Source of the DNA: Robiginitomaculum sp.
Lineage (GTDB): Bacteria; Pseudomonadota; Alphaproteobacteria; Caulobacterales; Maricaulaceae
DNA length: 9,306 bases
Reading direction: 5' to 3'
NCBI GenBank assembly: GCA_021647375.1
Contig: JAKIUV010000095.1
Location: 1-9,306, forward strand
In this document: positions 1-6,502 of the stretch, one piece after another
Position numbering within the stretch: the stretch's first letter is position 1
Layout: every line of letters begins with the position of its first letter
Position numbers and translations under genes: made by a program
The notes under the pieces: model-generated
The model's database searches: none
Told to the model about the DNA's origin: nothing
The model's input: the letters and a program-made list of their open reading frames with translations, nothing else

Positions 1-552
1 TTTAAAGACATATTCCAAGAAATTTACGACAAGGAATTTGCCGAACAATTTGCAGAGTTCGGCGGGGAATACCAACACCGCTTGATCGACGATATGGTGG
101 CCTGCGCCATGAAATGGAACGGCGGCTATATCTGGGCTTGTAAAAATTATGACGGCGATGTGCAATCAGATACCGTCGCCCAAGGTTTCGGTTCCCTCGG
201 CCTGATGACCAGCTTCTTAATGACCCCGGACGGCAAGACTATGGAGTCTGAGGCTGCCCACGGCACCGTCACCCGCCATTACCGTAACCACCAAAACGGC
301 CAGTCAACCTCGACTAACTCAACTGCGTCCATTTTTGCATGGACACGCGGCCTTGCTCACCGTGGCAAGCTCGACGACAACCAAGCCCTAATAGATTTCG
401 CCGAAGGCCTGGAGCGCACCACAATCGCCACGGTAGAAGGCGGCCAAATGACCAAAGATTTGGCACTACTGGTCGGCGACAAACAAGGCTGGCTATCAAC
501 TATGGGCTATCTGGAAGCCATCGCAGAAAACTTTGAACGGGCTATGGCATAG
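1..552 (+). CDS. icd: NADP-dependent isocitrate dehydrogenase, C-terminal part (5' end outside window)
   Basis: The reading frame is open from base 1 to the TAG at 550-552 (183 codons). The family (eukaryotic-type homodimeric NADP-IDH) is usually about 400-410 residues, so a little over half is missing upstream. The enzyme oxidatively decarboxylates isocitrate to 2-oxoglutarate with NADP+ in the cytosolic TCA cycle. The visible part carries the metal-binding aspartates of the LIDDMV and NYDGDVQSD segments (equivalent to human IDH1 D252, D275 and D279). It also has the NADP-binding segment EAAHGTVTRHYR and the TSTN...IFAWTRGLAHR block, which are near-identical across this subfamily. The end (ENFERAMA) is a normal family terminus. 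A VOC gene follows on the same strand after about 30 bp with no terminator between them, so the two are probably co-transcribed. In alphaproteobacteria icd often lies near alaS and recA, as here. Identification is secure; only the N-terminus is unseen. Confidence 0.96.
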   Translation, partial: FKDIFQEIYDKEFAEQFAEFGGEYQHRLIDDMVACAMKWNGGYIWACKNYDGDVQSDTVAQGFGSLGLMTSFLMTPDGKTMESEAAHGTVTRHYRNHQNGQSTSTNSTASIFAWTRGLAHRGKLDDNQALIDFAEGLERTTIATVEGGQMTKDLALLVGDKQGWLSTMGYLEAIAENFERAMA

Positions 553-584
553 CTCCTAAACTTCACAATCTCCGCCTCAATCAG

Positions 585-956
585 GTGACGCTCGGCGCGC
601 CTGATATGGCGGCGTCTGTGGTGTTTTACCAAAGCCTCGGACTAAGCCTCATCGTTGATAGCGCACCTCGTTATGTACGGTTTGAGTTCCCCGATACGGG
701 CGTCGGCGAACCCGCTACTTTATCTTTGCATGAGGTCGCGCGTAACTTGCAGCCATCTACAGATTGGCCGTTGATTTATTTCGAAGTCGAAAATGTTGAC
801 GCCTACATCAAGGACAAAAAACTTACGCCTATTGCCGCGCCAAAAACCCAATCCTATCTCTGGCGCGAAGCCGACATTCTTGACCCGGCAAGCAATAAAA
901 TCCGCCTGTACCAAGCTGGCGAAAACAGGCGCTACCCGCCGTGGCGGATAGACTAG
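585..956 (+). CDS. VOC-superfamily (glyoxalase/bleomycin-resistance-like) protein, start uncertain
   Basis: From a GTG at 585 this frame gives 123 residues with one vicinal-oxygen-chelate fold: a beta1/helix segment (LGAPDMAASVVFYQSLGL), a middle ATLSLHEV strand, and a C-terminal LWREADILDP...LYQAGENRRYPPWR block typical of a small uncharacterised proteobacterial VOC family. Substrate unknown. The usual glyoxalase metal ligands are largely absent: the strand-3 Glu position is Ser, and the C-terminal Glu position reads KIRLY. A metal-dependent glyoxalase I activity is therefore unlikely. The start is odd. The frame is open back to 537, and the codons just before the GTG encode LRLNQV, which looks like the first half of beta1 and includes a Gln at the classic first-ligand position. 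There is no ATG, GTG or TTG between 537 and 585, and no Shine-Dalgarno before 585. The real start may be a rare codon (ATA at 549 overlaps the icd stop). The stop overlaps that of the convergent DUF817 gene. Confidence 0.82.
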   Translation: MTLGAPDMAASVVFYQSLGLSLIVDSAPRYVRFEFPDTGVGEPATLSLHEVARNLQPSTDWPLIYFEVENVDAYIKDKKLTPIAAPKTQSYLWREADILDPASNKIRLYQAGENRRYPPWRID

Positions 957-1831
957 CCTCGCCCTTCAATTGGTCTATGTACCCACGCCACCAAAACAAA
1001 GCTAATCAGCATCAATAAGAACCATGCCCCGAGCTTGGCGGGAGAGACCATATGCCATATTTCTCTTTGCCCCGGATAGGCCCAGGCCTTGGTAAAGGTA
1101 CCGATATTTTCTGCAAACCAAATGAACAAAGCGACCAAAAACAGGCCTATTAACAAGGGCATAGGGCGGTGTTCTTCATCTGCTTTAAAATGCACCACAC
1201 ACGGCACATAGAGAACAAATGCAAAGGCAAATAACGCATTTCTAAAATCCCATATATAATGGTGCGAGAAGAAATTCACATAAACCAGAACCGCTAACAA
1301 AGCCTGCCATTTCATCGCTGGGAAGTGCGTAAACTTGAAATCAAAAATCCGCCAAACCCGCGCAATATAACTGCCGACACATGCATACATAAACCCGGAG
1401 AATAACGGCACATCACCGATTTTAAGCAATCCGGGTTCGGGGTAAACCCAAGACCCGGCTTGAGTTTTAAACACCTCCATCACCGTACCGACAATATGAA
1501 ACACCAAAATAATTCGCGCCTCTTCCAATGTCTCTAGGCGCGTTACCAATAGCGTGATCTGGATAAATACTGCCATGACAGTGATAAAATCATAGCGCGT
1601 CAAAGCGGCGTCCGCAGGATAAAAGAGGAAAGTCCCAATCAACAAAGCCAACATCATCCCACCAAACAAACACGCCCAAGCCTGCTTGATACCAAAGCTG
1701 ATAAATTCGAATATGAGCTGGCTAACCCGCCCCCGCACAAACCTGTTGTGCAATGCCGTCCTACATCTATGTAAATATTGTCTTGGTTGCCATAAAGTCA
1801 TAGGTGAAGTGATATGGCTTAAAACGGTCAC
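953..1831 (-). CDS. DUF817-family integral membrane protein
   Basis: A 292-residue, very hydrophobic protein with about seven or eight predicted membrane helices (roughly 51-70, 81-98, 105-120, 142-160, 175-190, 196-213, 225-241 and 266-284). The FGIKQAWACLFGG segment, the HIVGTVMEVFK...GSWVYPE block and the PLFSGFMYACVGSY block mark it as DUF817, a family of unknown function; it should sit in the inner membrane. Two segments repeat an E-x8-W-x-Y-P pattern (E119...W128-V-Y130-P131 and E241...W250-A-Y252-P253), each after a hydrophobic helix, suggesting an internal duplication. The start is uncertain: GTG at 1831 or ATG at 1801 (10 residues shorter), neither with a clear ribosome binding site. 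It follows the VOC gene 1860-2213 by 28 bp on the same strand and is probably co-transcribed with it. At its 3' end it overlaps the convergent VOC gene by 3 bp. Family call is firm; function unknown. Confidence 0.9.
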   Translation of the reverse strand: MTVLSHITSPMTLWQPRQYLHRCRTALHNRFVRGRVSQLIFEFISFGIKQAWACLFGGMMLALLIGTFLFYPADAALTRYDFITVMAVFIQITLLVTRLETLEEARIILVFHIVGTVMEVFKTQAGSWVYPEPGLLKIGDVPLFSGFMYACVGSYIARVWRIFDFKFTHFPAMKWQALLAVLVYVNFFSHHYIWDFRNALFAFAFVLYVPCVVHFKADEEHRPMPLLIGLFLVALFIWFAENIGTFTKAWAYPGQREIWHMVSPAKLGAWFLLMLISFVLVAWVHRPIEGRG

Positions 1832-1859
1832 AAAATGGCTATTTAATGATTATTTTGTG

Positions 1860-2213
1860 TTATTCATCCGTGCTCCACACCGCCAGTTCATTGCCGCTGG
1901 GGTCAGAGAAGTGGAAACGGTGACCGCCGGGGAACGCGAATATGGCTATAGTGATTTTACCGCCTGCGGTTTCGACGGATGCCTGTGCGGCAACTAAATC
2001 GTCACTGTGCAATATAACCAAAGCGCCGTTCTTGCCCGGCTTACGGTCAGAGTCCGCGTCCAGGCCGCCGTCAATACCAGCACCTTGAAACGAAGCATAG
2101 GTCGGCCCGTAATCAATATATGTCCAACCAAAGGCCGCCGAATAAAACGCCTTACTCGCCGCCAAATCAGTGATCGGCAGTTCAATATAATTGATTTTTG
2201 TAGTGTTGGTCAT
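1860..2213 (-). CDS. VOC-superfamily (glyoxalase/bleomycin-resistance-like) protein
   Basis: A 117-residue single-domain VOC protein. It opens with INYIELPITDLAASKAFYSAAFGW, has the central PTYASFQG...GGLD and ALVILHSDDL strands, and ends with AFPGGHRFHFSDPSGNELAVW, a widespread bacterial VOC subgroup. The conserved NELAVW glutamate matches the last metal ligand of the fold, whereas the first-ligand position (INYIEL) carries no His. Substrate unknown; annotations in this subgroup are generic. I chose the ATG at 2213 because GGAGA lies 8 bases upstream and the residues that follow match family starts. The frame continues upstream to an ATG at 2276, but that extension is encoded by the REP repeat and has no VOC character. 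The gene lies downstream of alaS on the same strand, separated by the REP doublet, with the DUF817 gene 28 bp further on. It is probably the first gene of a two-gene unit or a read-through product of alaS. Confidence 0.9.
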   Translation of the reverse strand: MTNTTKINYIELPITDLAASKAFYSAAFGWTYIDYGPTYASFQGAGIDGGLDADSDRKPGKNGALVILHSDDLVAAQASVETAGGKITIAIFAFPGGHRFHFSDPSGNELAVWSTDE

Positions 2214-2220
2214 AGCTGTG

Positions 2221-2225
2221 TCTCC
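2221..2225 (-). promoter_or_regulatory. Ribosome binding site that fixes the start of the VOC gene at 2213
   Basis: On the - strand the sequence reads TTGGAGACACAGCT followed by ATG: a GGAGA Shine-Dalgarno core with 8 bases to the start codon. It decides in favour of the ATG at 2213 over the in-frame ATG at 2276 inside the repeat. Confidence 0.8.
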
Positions 2226-2241
2226 AATATTGGCGATAAAA

Positions 2242-2326
2242 GTGTAGGGTGGATTAGCGGTAGCGTAATCCACCATTGATGGCGTACTGAAGGTAGATTA
2301 TGCCAAGAGGCTAATCCACCCTACAC
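2242..2326. repeat. REP doublet (REPIN/BIME-like) inverted repeat
   Basis: Two outer arms are perfect 17-bp inverted copies: GTGTAGGGTGGATTAGC at 2242-2258 and its complement at 2310-2326. Each outer arm is half of its own smaller hairpin. Unit 1 pairs GGTGGATTA (2248-2256) with TAATCCACC (2266-2274). Unit 2, in inverted orientation, pairs GGTAGATTA (2292-2300) with TAATCCACC (2312-2320), with one mismatch and an extra GCC/GGC stem around an AAGA loop. The core GTAGGGTGGATTAGCG...GCGTAATCCACC belongs to a type of repetitive extragenic palindrome I recognise from many bacterial genomes, where such elements are linked to RAYT (TnpA-REP) transposases. Two inverted units facing each other is the REPIN arrangement. 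It lies between the alaS stop and the VOC start, where it may also act as a transcript stabiliser or weak terminator. No RAYT gene is present in the window. Confidence 0.85.
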
Positions 2327-2363
2327 GATAGTAGCACATCTATTGCCAAACCATGTCAGTAGA

Positions 2364-5024
2364 CTAACCTAGATCCGCCTTAATCGCAGACTTTATTGCC
2401 GCCAACGCATCATCTGCACCGTCCACATTAGAGCCGCCCGCTTGTGCCATGTCAGGGCGACCGCCGCCGCGACCACCGACTTTTTCTGCACCGAGATTAA
2501 CCAGAGTTGCCGCGTTATAATCGCCTGTCAGGTCGGATGTAACACCCACGGCCACGGCGACTTTGCCGCCGTCGACGGCGACAAATGCTACTATGCCGGA
2601 GCCTAGTTTTTGCTTTTGCTCTTCGATCATATTGCGCAGGTCTTTGCCGCTGACACCCTCTAGGACACTGCCGATGAATTTTACGGTGCCAATTTCTTCG
2701 ACACTCGCCGCGCCGCCGCTCCCAGAACCAGAAAGCGCGAGTTTCTTTTTAAGCTCAGAGACTTGCTTTTCTAGCGCGCGCTTTTCTTTGGACAGAGCCG
2801 TAATACGAGCGGGCATATCTTTGATTTTGCTTTTCAACACATCTGCGGCCTGTTTGGCATAGCCAGCCTGTTCCTCTAGGTATAGCCGCGCCGCTTCACC
2901 GCTCACGGCTTCGATACGGCGAATGCCCGCAGCAACCGCGCCCTCGGAGGTGATTTTGAACAAGCCAATATCGCCAGTCCGCGCCACATGTGTGCCGCCG
3001 CAAAGTTCGACCGAATAGGGATGGACTTCACCGTCCGGCACATTTCCCAGCGAGAACACCCGCACTTCGTCGCCGTATTTTTCGCCGAACAGCGCCATAG
3101 CCCCCGCTTCGATAGCGGTGTCTGGTGCCATTAATTTGGTGCTGGCCTCAGAGTTCTCTAAAACCACGGCATTAACTTGGGTTTCAATGGCCGCGAGTTC
3201 GTCCGGCGTAACGCCCTTGCCGTGAGAAAAATCGAACCGGATACGCTCGCCGTCAACCATCTGACCTTTTTGGGTGACATGGGTGCCCAGCACACGCCGC
3301 AGAGCTTCGTGTAAAAGATGGGTCGCCGAGTGGTTGGCCATAGTGGTACGGCGATTGTCGGGGGCCACGTTGAGGTTAAGTTTGTCGTCTATTTTGATAG
3401 AGCCGTTCATCACCCTAGCGAAATGCACATGCATATCTCCGGCCCGTTTTAGGACATCTTGGATTGTGACCGCTAGGGTTTTACCGACATTCGCCCAGCC
3501 TTTATCACCCGCTTGCCCGCCGCTTTCTGCGTAGAACGGAGTAGCTTTGGTGATGAATTGGATGTTGTCGCCTTCGCTAGCTTCGTTCACAATTTTGCCG
3601 TCTTTGATGATCGCTAGTATCTCGCTTTCGCTATTGAGACTATCATATCCGGTAAATTCTGTCGCGCCGAACTTTTCGCGCAGTTCCAGCCAGACGGCAT
3701 CACTACCCGCATCGCCGGAGCCGCTCCAATGGGCGCGGGCGGTTTCTTTTTGCACTTGCATGGCTTTATCATAGCCCTCCACATCCACCTCAATTCCCTT
3801 TGAGCGCAGAGCGTCTTGGGTGAGGTCGAGGGGGAAGCCATATGTGTCATAGAGCTTGAACGCTACATCGCCCGGCAATGTGTCGCCCTTGCCGAGTTTA
3901 GCTGTTGCACTATCCAGAAGTGCCGTGCCGCGCCCGAGGGTTTTGCGGAAGCGTTCTTCTTCTTCTAGCATAGTGGTTTCTATGTTTTCTTGGGCGCGTT
4001 TTAGCTCCCCGAAAGCATCTCCCATTTCGTCCACTAATGTGGGAACAAGTCTGTGCATGAGCGGGTCTTTGGCACCTAAAATATGAGCGTGGCGCATAGC
4101 GCGGCGCATGATACGGCGTAGCACATAACCACGGCCTTCCCGCGACGGGCTAACCCCGTCGGCGATTAGGAACGACGCCGAACGCAAATGATCAGCAATC
4201 ACTCGGTGGGAGAACATAGCCTCACCCTGCGCCTTAACTTTGGTCGCCTCCACACTGGCAGCGATAAGGTTTTGGAACAGGTCAATATCATAATTGTCGT
4301 GCTTGCCCTGCAAAATCGCAGCAATTCGCTCCAGCCCCATGCCCGTATCAATGGAGGGCTTGGGGAGGTCTACCTTTTTGCCGTCCGCAAATTTTTCGTA
4401 TTGCATGAAAACCAAATTCCAAATCTCGATAAACCTATCGCCGTCCTCGTCTGGACTTCCCGGAGGCCCGCCGGGGATGTTATCGCCGTGGTCATAGAAT
4501 ATTTCAGAACACGGCCCGCACGGCCCCGTATCGCCCATGGCCCAAAAATTATCGGATGTGGGGATTGAGATAATCCGGCTATCACTAACCCCCGCGACCT
4601 TTTTCCAGATGGCGCGGGCTTCTTCGTCGGTATGATAGACGGTTATTAGCAATTTATCTTTGGACAGTCCGAAATCTTTGGTCAGCAAATTCCACGCGAA
4701 CTCAATAGCATCGTCTTTGAAATAATCACCAAAGGAAAAGTTCCCGAGCATCTCGAAAAATGTGTGGTGGCGCGCCGTATAGCCGACATTGTCGAGGTCA
4801 TTATGTTTGCCGCCAGCCCGCACACATTTTTGCGACGTAACGGCGCGGCTATAGGGCGGCGTTTCCGCGCCAGTAAAATAGTTTTTAAACTGCACCATGC
4901 CTGCATTGACGAACAACAGTGTCGGGTCATTGTCCGGCACTAACGGCGAAGACTTTTGGACGGAATGGTCTGCATCCTCAAAGAAGCTGAGGAACTGGGA
5001 ACGGATGTCACGTAAGGCTGTCAT
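2364..5024 (-). CDS. alaS: Alanyl-tRNA synthetase
   Basis: 886 residues from the ATG at 5024, the normal AlaRS length. It charges tRNA-Ala in the cytoplasm and edits mischarged Ser/Gly-tRNA-Ala. The order of domains is complete. The class II catalytic core starts at TALRDIRSQFLSFF...SSPLVPDNDPTLLFVNAGMVQFKNYFTG and continues through the motif 2 region (TARHHTFFEMLGNFSFGDYF) and the motif 3 region (DTGMGLERI). A tRNA-recognition helical region follows. The editing domain has zinc-ligand motifs HSATH (H565, H569) and CGGTH (C675, H679), close to the E. coli numbering. The coiled-coil/C-Ala (DHHA1) tail ends with a GGRGGGRPDMAQAGG glycine-rich loop. The frame extends 9 codons upstream to a GTG at 5051, but that lies inside the predicted -10 element and family members start at MTxLxxIR, so 5024 is preferred. 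GAGAG sits just before this ATG. recA lies 94 bp upstream on the same strand, a common alphaproteobacterial arrangement. Confidence 0.98.
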   Translation of the reverse strand: MTALRDIRSQFLSFFEDADHSVQKSSPLVPDNDPTLLFVNAGMVQFKNYFTGAETPPYSRAVTSQKCVRAGGKHNDLDNVGYTARHHTFFEMLGNFSFGDYFKDDAIEFAWNLLTKDFGLSKDKLLITVYHTDEEARAIWKKVAGVSDSRIISIPTSDNFWAMGDTGPCGPCSEIFYDHGDNIPGGPPGSPDEDGDRFIEIWNLVFMQYEKFADGKKVDLPKPSIDTGMGLERIAAILQGKHDNYDIDLFQNLIAASVEATKVKAQGEAMFSHRVIADHLRSASFLIADGVSPSREGRGYVLRRIMRRAMRHAHILGAKDPLMHRLVPTLVDEMGDAFGELKRAQENIETTMLEEEERFRKTLGRGTALLDSATAKLGKGDTLPGDVAFKLYDTYGFPLDLTQDALRSKGIEVDVEGYDKAMQVQKETARAHWSGSGDAGSDAVWLELREKFGATEFTGYDSLNSESEILAIIKDGKIVNEASEGDNIQFITKATPFYAESGGQAGDKGWANVGKTLAVTIQDVLKRAGDMHVHFARVMNGSIKIDDKLNLNVAPDNRRTTMANHSATHLLHEALRRVLGTHVTQKGQMVDGERIRFDFSHGKGVTPDELAAIETQVNAVVLENSEASTKLMAPDTAIEAGAMALFGEKYGDEVRVFSLGNVPDGEVHPYSVELCGGTHVARTGDIGLFKITSEGAVAAGIRRIEAVSGEAARLYLEEQAGYAKQAADVLKSKIKDMPARITALSKEKRALEKQVSELKKKLALSGSGSGGAASVEEIGTVKFIGSVLEGVSGKDLRNMIEEQKQKLGSGIVAFVAVDGGKVAVAVGVTSDLTGDYNAATLVNLGAEKVGGRGGGRPDMAQAGGSNVDGADDALAAIKSAIKADLG

Positions 5025-5050
5025 ATAACTCTCAAAATTATTAAGTCCCA

Positions 5051-5079
5051 CCTATAGAAAAGGCGCTTAGCAGTGCCAA
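5051..5079 (-). promoter_or_regulatory. Predicted sigma70-type promoter of alaS, embedded in the recA terminator
   Basis: On the - strand TTGGCA (5079-5074, five of six matches to TTGACA) is followed after exactly 17 bases by TATAGG (5056-5051, four of six matches to TATAAT). Transcription would start near 5044, giving a leader of about 20 nt before the alaS ATG at 5024 and excluding the upstream GTG. The -35 lies in the loop and 3' stem base of the recA terminator hairpin, and the spacer holds the rest of the 3' arm. Confidence 0.55.
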
Positions 5080-5085
5080 GCGCCT
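5058..5085 (-). terminator. Rho-independent terminator of recA
   Basis: An 8-bp perfect stem, AGGCGCTT (5061-5068) and AAGCGCCT (5078-5085), encloses a 9-nt loop. On the - strand the stem runs into TTTT and is preceded by an A-rich stretch (ACAAAAACGAAAT). It starts about 33 bp after the recA stop. The + strand side also has a T-rich tail (ATTTCGTTTTT), but no + strand gene ends here. The short T-run suggests incomplete termination and some read-through into alaS. Confidence 0.75.
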
Positions 5086-5118
5086 ATTTCGTTTTTGTGT
5101 GATTTAATTTGACGCCTA

Positions 5119-6210
5119 CTAAGCCTCTAACTCCAGCTCACCATCCCCATCTTTGTCCTTTGGCATAAGCAAATCATCTTCAATCAGGCCAGCATTGGTT
5201 CTGATAGTAGTTTCAATATGCTCGGCTATATCCGGGTTTTCCAACAGGAATTTGCGCGCATTTTCCCGGCCTTGGCCAATCCGTTCATCGCCGTAGGAAT
5301 ACCACGAACCAGATTTCTCCACCACATCGGCGGTGACACCCAAATCGACCAATTCGCCCATTTTGGAAATACCTTCACCGTACATAATGTCAAATTCAAC
5401 TTGGCGGAAGGGCGGTGCGACTTTGTTCTTGACGACCTTCACCCGTGTCTGATTACCAATCACCTCGTCGCGGTATTTAATGGCACCGATACGGCGAATA
5501 TCCAAGCGAACAGACGCGTAAAATTTCAGGGCATTACCGCCCGTTGTTACTTCGGGCGAGCCGTACATGACCCCAATTTTGTGGCGGATTTGATTGATGA
5601 AAATAACCATACAACCAGACTTGGAAATAGACCCGGTGAGTTTGCGCAAAGCTTGGCTCATGAGGCGGGCTTGCAGACCCGGCAGGCTGTCCCCCATATC
5701 ACCCTCAAGCTCGGCGCGGGGTGTCAAAGCCGCAACAGAATCGATAACCAAAATACCAATCGCCCCGGAGCGTACCAAGGTATCGGTAATTTCAAGCGCT
5801 TGCTCACCCGTATCTGGCTGGGAGATGAGAAGCTCGTTAACATCAACCCCAAGCTTGGCTGCATATATAGGATCGAGTGCATGTTCCGCGTCAACAAATG
5901 CCGCAATATGCCCGGCCTTTTGCGCCTCTGCGATAACATGCAAGGCTAGCGTCGTCTTACCGGAGCTTTCCGGCCCGTAAACTTCAACAACACGTCCCAT
6001 GGGCAGGCCGCCTATGCCGAGGGCAATATCCAGACCAATTGAACCGGTGGAAACAGCTTCCACATCCATGCTCTGCTTTTGGCCCAATTTCATCACTGAG
6101 CCTTTGCCGTGGGCGCGGTCAATTTGGCTGAGGGCGGCTTCGAGTGCTGCTGCTTTTTTGCTATCGGGTGCTTTCCCGACGACGGTGAGTTCTGGTCTTT
6201 TCTTGGCCAT
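5119..6210 (-). CDS. recA: Recombinase A
   Basis: 363 residues, typical alphaproteobacterial length. RecA forms ATP-dependent filaments on single-stranded DNA, drives strand exchange and activates LexA self-cleavage. Visible elements: Walker A GPESSGKT at 79-86, the catalytic Glu of DAEHALDP (E109, equivalent to E. coli E96), Walker B ILVIDS (153-158), loop L1 with GDMGDSLPGLQARLMSQ (alphaproteobacterial form), loop L2 around 209-225 (NQIRHKIGVMYGSPEVTTGG), the SVRLDIRRIG strand, and an acidic tail (DKDGDGELELEA). L2 has Tyr216 where E. coli has F203 and Val221 where a Thr is usual; both are uncommon but conservative. The start is fixed by AAAGGAG six bases before ATG and by the normal MAKKRPEL N-terminus. 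Regulation is very likely by LexA through the GAAC-N7-GAAC box about 120 bp upstream. A terminator follows the stop. Confidence 0.98.
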   Translation of the reverse strand: MAKKRPELTVVGKAPDSKKAAALEAALSQIDRAHGKGSVMKLGQKQSMDVEAVSTGSIGLDIALGIGGLPMGRVVEVYGPESSGKTTLALHVIAEAQKAGHIAAFVDAEHALDPIYAAKLGVDVNELLISQPDTGEQALEITDTLVRSGAIGILVIDSVAALTPRAELEGDMGDSLPGLQARLMSQALRKLTGSISKSGCMVIFINQIRHKIGVMYGSPEVTTGGNALKFYASVRLDIRRIGAIKYRDEVIGNQTRVKVVKNKVAPPFRQVEFDIMYGEGISKMGELVDLGVTADVVEKSGSWYSYGDERIGQGRENARKFLLENPDIAEHIETTIRTNAGLIEDDLLMPKDKDGDGELELEA

Positions 6211-6326
6211 GTCTGGCTCCTTTAATATAACAACCGGAGCCCCTCGGTCATTTCAAAAAAACTAGGCTTTAAATCGGACTGCCTGAACCCTATGTGCTAC
6301 ATTTGTTCTCATTTGTCCAGCAAAAA

Positions 6327-6341
6327 GAACAAGGAAAGAAC
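6327..6341 (-). promoter_or_regulatory. LexA (SOS) box upstream of recA
   Basis: GAAC at 6327-6330, seven bases, then GAAC at 6338-6341; on the recA strand this reads GTTC-TTTCCTT-GTTC. This direct repeat with N7 spacing is the established LexA operator of alphaproteobacteria such as Rhodobacter, Rhizobium and Caulobacter. It lies about 117 bp upstream of the recA start. I could not assign convincing -35/-10 hexamers next to it, so the exact recA promoter is not annotated. Confidence 0.85.
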
Positions 6342-6353
6342 ATTGTAATGTTC
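6338..6353. promoter_or_regulatory. Inverted repeat overlapping the LexA box
   Basis: GAACATT-GT-AATGTTC: 7-bp perfect inverted arms with a 2-bp centre. Its left arm shares the GAAC at 6338-6341 with the LexA box, so GAAC half-sites occur as a direct repeat and as an inverted repeat in one 27-bp stretch. It could be a second LexA contact or an operator for another dimeric regulator; which one cannot be told from sequence. Confidence 0.5.
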
Positions 6354-6502
6354 ATTTGAATACAGTATAGCGTATTTTTCTCCAATTTGAGCCTTGTTTA
6401 CTAGGAAATTCAAGTATTTTGATTTTTCCGATAATTTCCGAAAAAAATCAGGGAATCACTTAACAAATAAACGAAAATAGCAATAACCCCGTTCATGTTT
6501 TC

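Noticed and set aside
2214..2276. N-terminal extension of the VOC gene from ATG at 2276
   Set aside because: The extra 21 residues are encoded partly by the REP hairpin, have no VOC character, and a strong ribosome binding site precedes the ATG at 2213.
5025..5051. GTG start of alaS at 5051
   Set aside because: It overlaps the predicted -10 element and adds nine residues absent from AlaRS family starts; the ATG at 5024 fits the family N-terminus.
5218..5949. 243-codon open frame on the + strand opposite recA
   Set aside because: It is a shadow of recA: no known domain, no ribosome binding site, and the opposite strand is a complete conserved RecA.
6305..6318. Second possible LexA box GTTC-N6-GTCC nearer to recA
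   Set aside because: Spacing is N6 rather than N7 and one half-site is imperfect; it may be a decayed site but does not meet the known motif.
6410..6496. 28-codon hydrophobic frame on the - strand (starts MNGVIAIFVYLL)
   Set aside because: No ribosome binding site and a low-complexity AT-rich composition; likely chance.
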